DNA of 64,000 bases. It comes from Sipunculus nudus. Taxonomy: Eukaryota; Annelida; Sipuncula; Golfingiida; Sipunculidae. The position numbers and the translations under genes are program-made. Below the pieces are notes generated by a model. It did not search any database, was not told where the DNA came from, and saw only the letters and a program-made list of their open reading frames with translations. The stretch's first letter is position 1. Every line of letters starts with the position of its first letter. The stretch covers positions 42,668,714 to 42,732,713 of the forward strand of contig CM049320.1 of NCBI GenBank assembly GCA_026874595.1. Direction: 5' to 3'. Positions 62,401 through 64,000 of this stretch are shown in pieces.

Positions 62401-64000
62401 GTTGCAGTATTGGTCACTATACATATTACATTTGTACAATAAACACTGTAAATATTTTTGAAATCTTGCTATCGAACTTAGGCCTACTTTCTAGCGAACA
62501 TGCGTGCTCAGACATCCAGCCTGATACACTTGTAACATCTAAATACTGACTAATCAGCCTAACGAAAAATATATAGGATTTATCCTACTCTGTAATATTG
62601 ACAAATATAACAGTGTGCCTACCTGCAGTGGACAAGAGTTGGCCCTTGTTTTGGTTTAACCATTTCCTTGGCCCTCTGGTGGAAGTCAATGAAAGCAGCT
62701 GGGCTCTGAGGTACCCCGTGATCCGGCCATGACGTGTATTGGATGTGGTCAAACACATGGCTACGTTCGCCCTAAATATAATAAGCTTTTTTCACGTTTA
62801 AGATATAAAGTTTTATTAAAATGTGTGTGGCGTCAACGAAAAAGAAAGGTAAAACAATTCCGCTTTTAAATGTTAGTTTTCATCACAACTTTATTCATTA
62901 GAGTTAAACTAATTCTTGATAACTAATAAAAGACCAAGGGTTATAAAACGTGCCAACAGCTCATCGCTCACGAAATAAAATCAGCAAACATTTCAGCAAT
63001 ATCAGTTAAAATCCAGCTTTTCTTCCCCACAGTGGAGGAAGTGACTATATTTAAATGACGAGTACCTTTTCCAGTCTGATCTGGCGAATGACATAGTGAG
63101 GAAACAACTGTTCCTTCAGGGTTTTAACGACGATCTCTCCAAACCTGAGCCCCTCCTTGACGTCTTTATCAGGCCAATATTGTTTACAGACTTCCTGTCA
63201 TGACCAGTAACAAGGTATGTAAGTCACGTGGCTGAAATACCTCAGGCTTCTATTTTATAAAGAAAATTACCTGGGCCCTTACAGAATATTACAAAACGTG
63301 GTTATGATTATAAAAGTAAATACAATCGACTAACAAACGATTAAGAGCTAGCTATTTTAACCGAGTCCTTCAAGATTTGTTATTCCTTATTGTGTTACAT
63401 CTTAAGGTTTTAAAATAAAAAAAAAATTAAGTGCCGGGTCCTTCGATCATATCAAGCTCAAATATAAGAAAATAAAATAACATTCTATTTTAAAAAATGT
63501 GTTAACTGAAAACACCCCAGCAGTCAAATGTTATAAGCATTTATAAATCAGGTATTTGAAGCGTATAAGAAGATTGGGAGTGGGTTGTCGCTGGTTTATT
63601 TGTAAACAGTGACGACGTGTACTGACTTTTCCATTCTCCATGACATTGGCTACCATGACAACAAGTGGGACATTTTGTTCCATTATCATCCGAACAAAGT
63701 CAGCCTCCGTGTTTGCATGGGCACCTAAACAAAAAGATATATTTATTTTTTTCAATATATATATATATATGTGTGTGTGTGTTGTGCACAAGAAATATTA
63801 CATTTTAATTTGGTTATTCATGTACGGTTTTTTTAGTGCATGCACAGCTAGAGCGTAGTTCACATGCAATGCAAAGTGGATGCTAAGTACATTATGCTAA
63901 GTACATTGCAGGTCGTTTACATAACAAAAGGCAAAACTTCCTCGTACGGAGAATATAAACAAACCAGAGCAACTTACCTTGTGCGGCGATGAAATACTTG
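52221..64000 (-). CDS. Receptor-type protein tyrosine phosphatase, D1 (part) and D2, 12 exons
   Basis: Exons in transcript order: 64000-63978 (partial), 63724-63627, 63194-63066, 62771-62623, 62104-61969, 59065-58937, 57381-57208, 56150-56022, 55262-55155, 54401-54253, 53799-53664, 52295-52221 (TAA). All junctions are GT-AG and in phase. D1 shows KYFIAAQ, DFVRMIMEQ, KQYWPD, the WPDHG acid loop (TSWPDHGVPQSP) and the HCSAGVGRTG catalytic loop across the 62623/62104 junction. D2 shows NKYLTEA..ENLEKNR, TDFWRLVYE, GWHPG in place of the WPD loop, and HCHDGVSETG in place of HCxxGxxR. The end YANFK is typical of receptor PTPs. D1 should dephosphorylate phosphotyrosine; D2 lacks the Arg and acid-loop Asp and is probably regulatory. 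Homologous D1/D2 exons have equal lengths (149 and 136 bp). Ectodomain and TM lie right of the window, so the subtype is not assignable. Confidence 0.93.
52485..53455. repeat. 64-bp minisatellite, 16 copies, with higher-order period
   Basis: Unit marked by gactgaatgcagctgtgtac at 52488, 52551, 52614, 52678 and onward to 53445, spacing 63-64 bp. Unit variants (gtgcacttagaacttcc; gtgcaactgaaaacttcc; gtgaaacttggaagttcc; gtgttcgtgcaactt) recur in the same order after seven units (~446 bp), so the array is a recent two-fold duplication of a heptamer. It lies in the last intron of the phosphatase gene and does not resemble either adjacent exon edge. Confidence 0.92.
53811..53851. repeat. (TA)n(GA)n microsatellite
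   Basis: TA run followed by GA run, starting about 10 bp upstream (in transcript sense) of the acceptor of the D2 catalytic-loop exon. Length changes here could affect its pyrimidine tract. Confidence 0.9.
57585..57700. mobile_element. SINE-like fragment
   Basis: The stretch ccggtggtttttcctggtc then cccggtttctcctacctcaa resembles the 'ggttttccccgggtaccccggtttcctccca' consensus phrase of widespread tRNA-derived SINEs in molluscs and other marine invertebrates. It is intronic in the phosphatase gene. No A/B-box head could be confirmed. Confidence 0.35.
58170..58790. repeat. Palindromic 'agctcagctga' element pieces
   Basis: Two short pieces (58196-58227, cagctcaaatgac..cagagct; 58748-58784, tttagctcagatgact..acctgagctga) resemble the headers at 201 and 6424. 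They lie in the intron between the D1 end exon and the linker exon of the phosphatase gene. Confidence 0.45.
59200..59350. mobile_element. 151-bp MITE with near-perfect inverted ends
   Basis: The left end tcatgtgtaaggaatcaaac (starting 59200) is exactly matched by the reverse complement of gtttgattccttacacatga (ending 59350), and the match extends four more bases with one difference. Both sides are (TA)n runs, so the element inserted into a TA microsatellite. The core has further small palindromes (cttgaacagttgttcaa; gtaccgtacaacggtac). It lies in the phosphatase intron next to the 83-bp array. Confidence 0.8.
59456..59494. repeat. (TA)n microsatellite
   Basis: About 39 bp of TA repeats in the same phosphatase intron. 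Confidence 0.9.
59795..61968 (-). repeat. 83-bp exon-edge array: D1 exon end + splice donor, 26 intronic copies
   Basis: Copies start (at cc(t)ttacc) at 59821, 59904, 59987, 60070, 60153, 60230, 60313 and so on to 61881. Nearly all spacings are 83 bp (two of 77, one each of 81 and 82). On the minus strand each unit carries ~50 bases equivalent to the last 16-17 codons of the D1 catalytic-loop exon (TGT ATC TGT GAC ATG ... CAG ACT GTG), then a GTAAGG-type donor and ~33 intronic bases. GTAAGG is present in 22 copies, GTAAAG in two, GTTAGG in one, GCAAGG in one. The true exon, ending GTG|GTAAGA at 61968, is the array's upstream end. Units lack a convincing acceptor. Confidence 0.95.

Overview
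This is a stretch of animal nuclear DNA, AT-rich and intron-rich. It is most likely from a mollusc and probably a bivalve. All genes have short exons with GT-AG introns. The window starts with a palindromic 'ttaagctca...tgagcttaa' header followed by 'cctttgtccgcc'-type sequence, a dispersed element I associate with bivalve genomes. Microsatellites, minisatellites, small inverted-repeat elements and LTR-retroelement remains fill most of the rest. The species call is inference.

Layout. (1) 1-5.2 kb: a 156-bp tandem repeat, then the last three coding exons of an SLC1-family (excitatory amino acid transporter-like) gene on +. (2) 5.2-25 kb: no convincing gene. It holds a ~4-kb foldback-like element (about 6967-10937), a solo LTR (18209-19025), scattered short-element copies and a 30-bp minisatellite (22300-22972). 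(3) 25.0-40.9 kb: a complete second SLC1 paralog on +, ten coding exons and 498 codons. Its seventh intron was enlarged by a decayed Ty3/gypsy-type retrotransposon on the minus strand (30188-35498). (4) 41-46 kb: intergenic repeats. (5) 46.15-50.66 kb: a four-exon, 505-codon membrane transporter on + resembling the chloroquine-resistance-transporter-like branch of the drug/metabolite transporter superfamily. (6) 52.2-64.0 kb: the 3' part of a receptor-type protein tyrosine phosphatase on -, running off the right edge. It has an intact-looking catalytic domain D1 and a D2 that has lost key residues. It converges on the transporter gene.

The three gene types do not form an obvious pathway. The clearest local relationship is the head-to-tail SLC1 duplication.

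The most unusual signal is structural. In two unrelated genes the edge of a coding exon, together with its splice site, has been tandemly amplified into the adjacent intron. The phosphatase intron carries 26 extra 83-bp copies of 'last ~16 codons of the D1 catalytic exon + 5' splice donor' (59795-61968). In the SLC1 paralog, intron 6 carries four extra donor-edge copies and five extra acceptor-edge copies, so nearly the whole intron is made of copied exon borders. The second notable signal is the domain order of the retrotransposon, gag-integrase-reverse transcriptase-RNase H. This is the Ty1/copia-like order reported for Gmr1-like Ty3/gypsy elements, and here one open frame crosses the integrase/RT junction.
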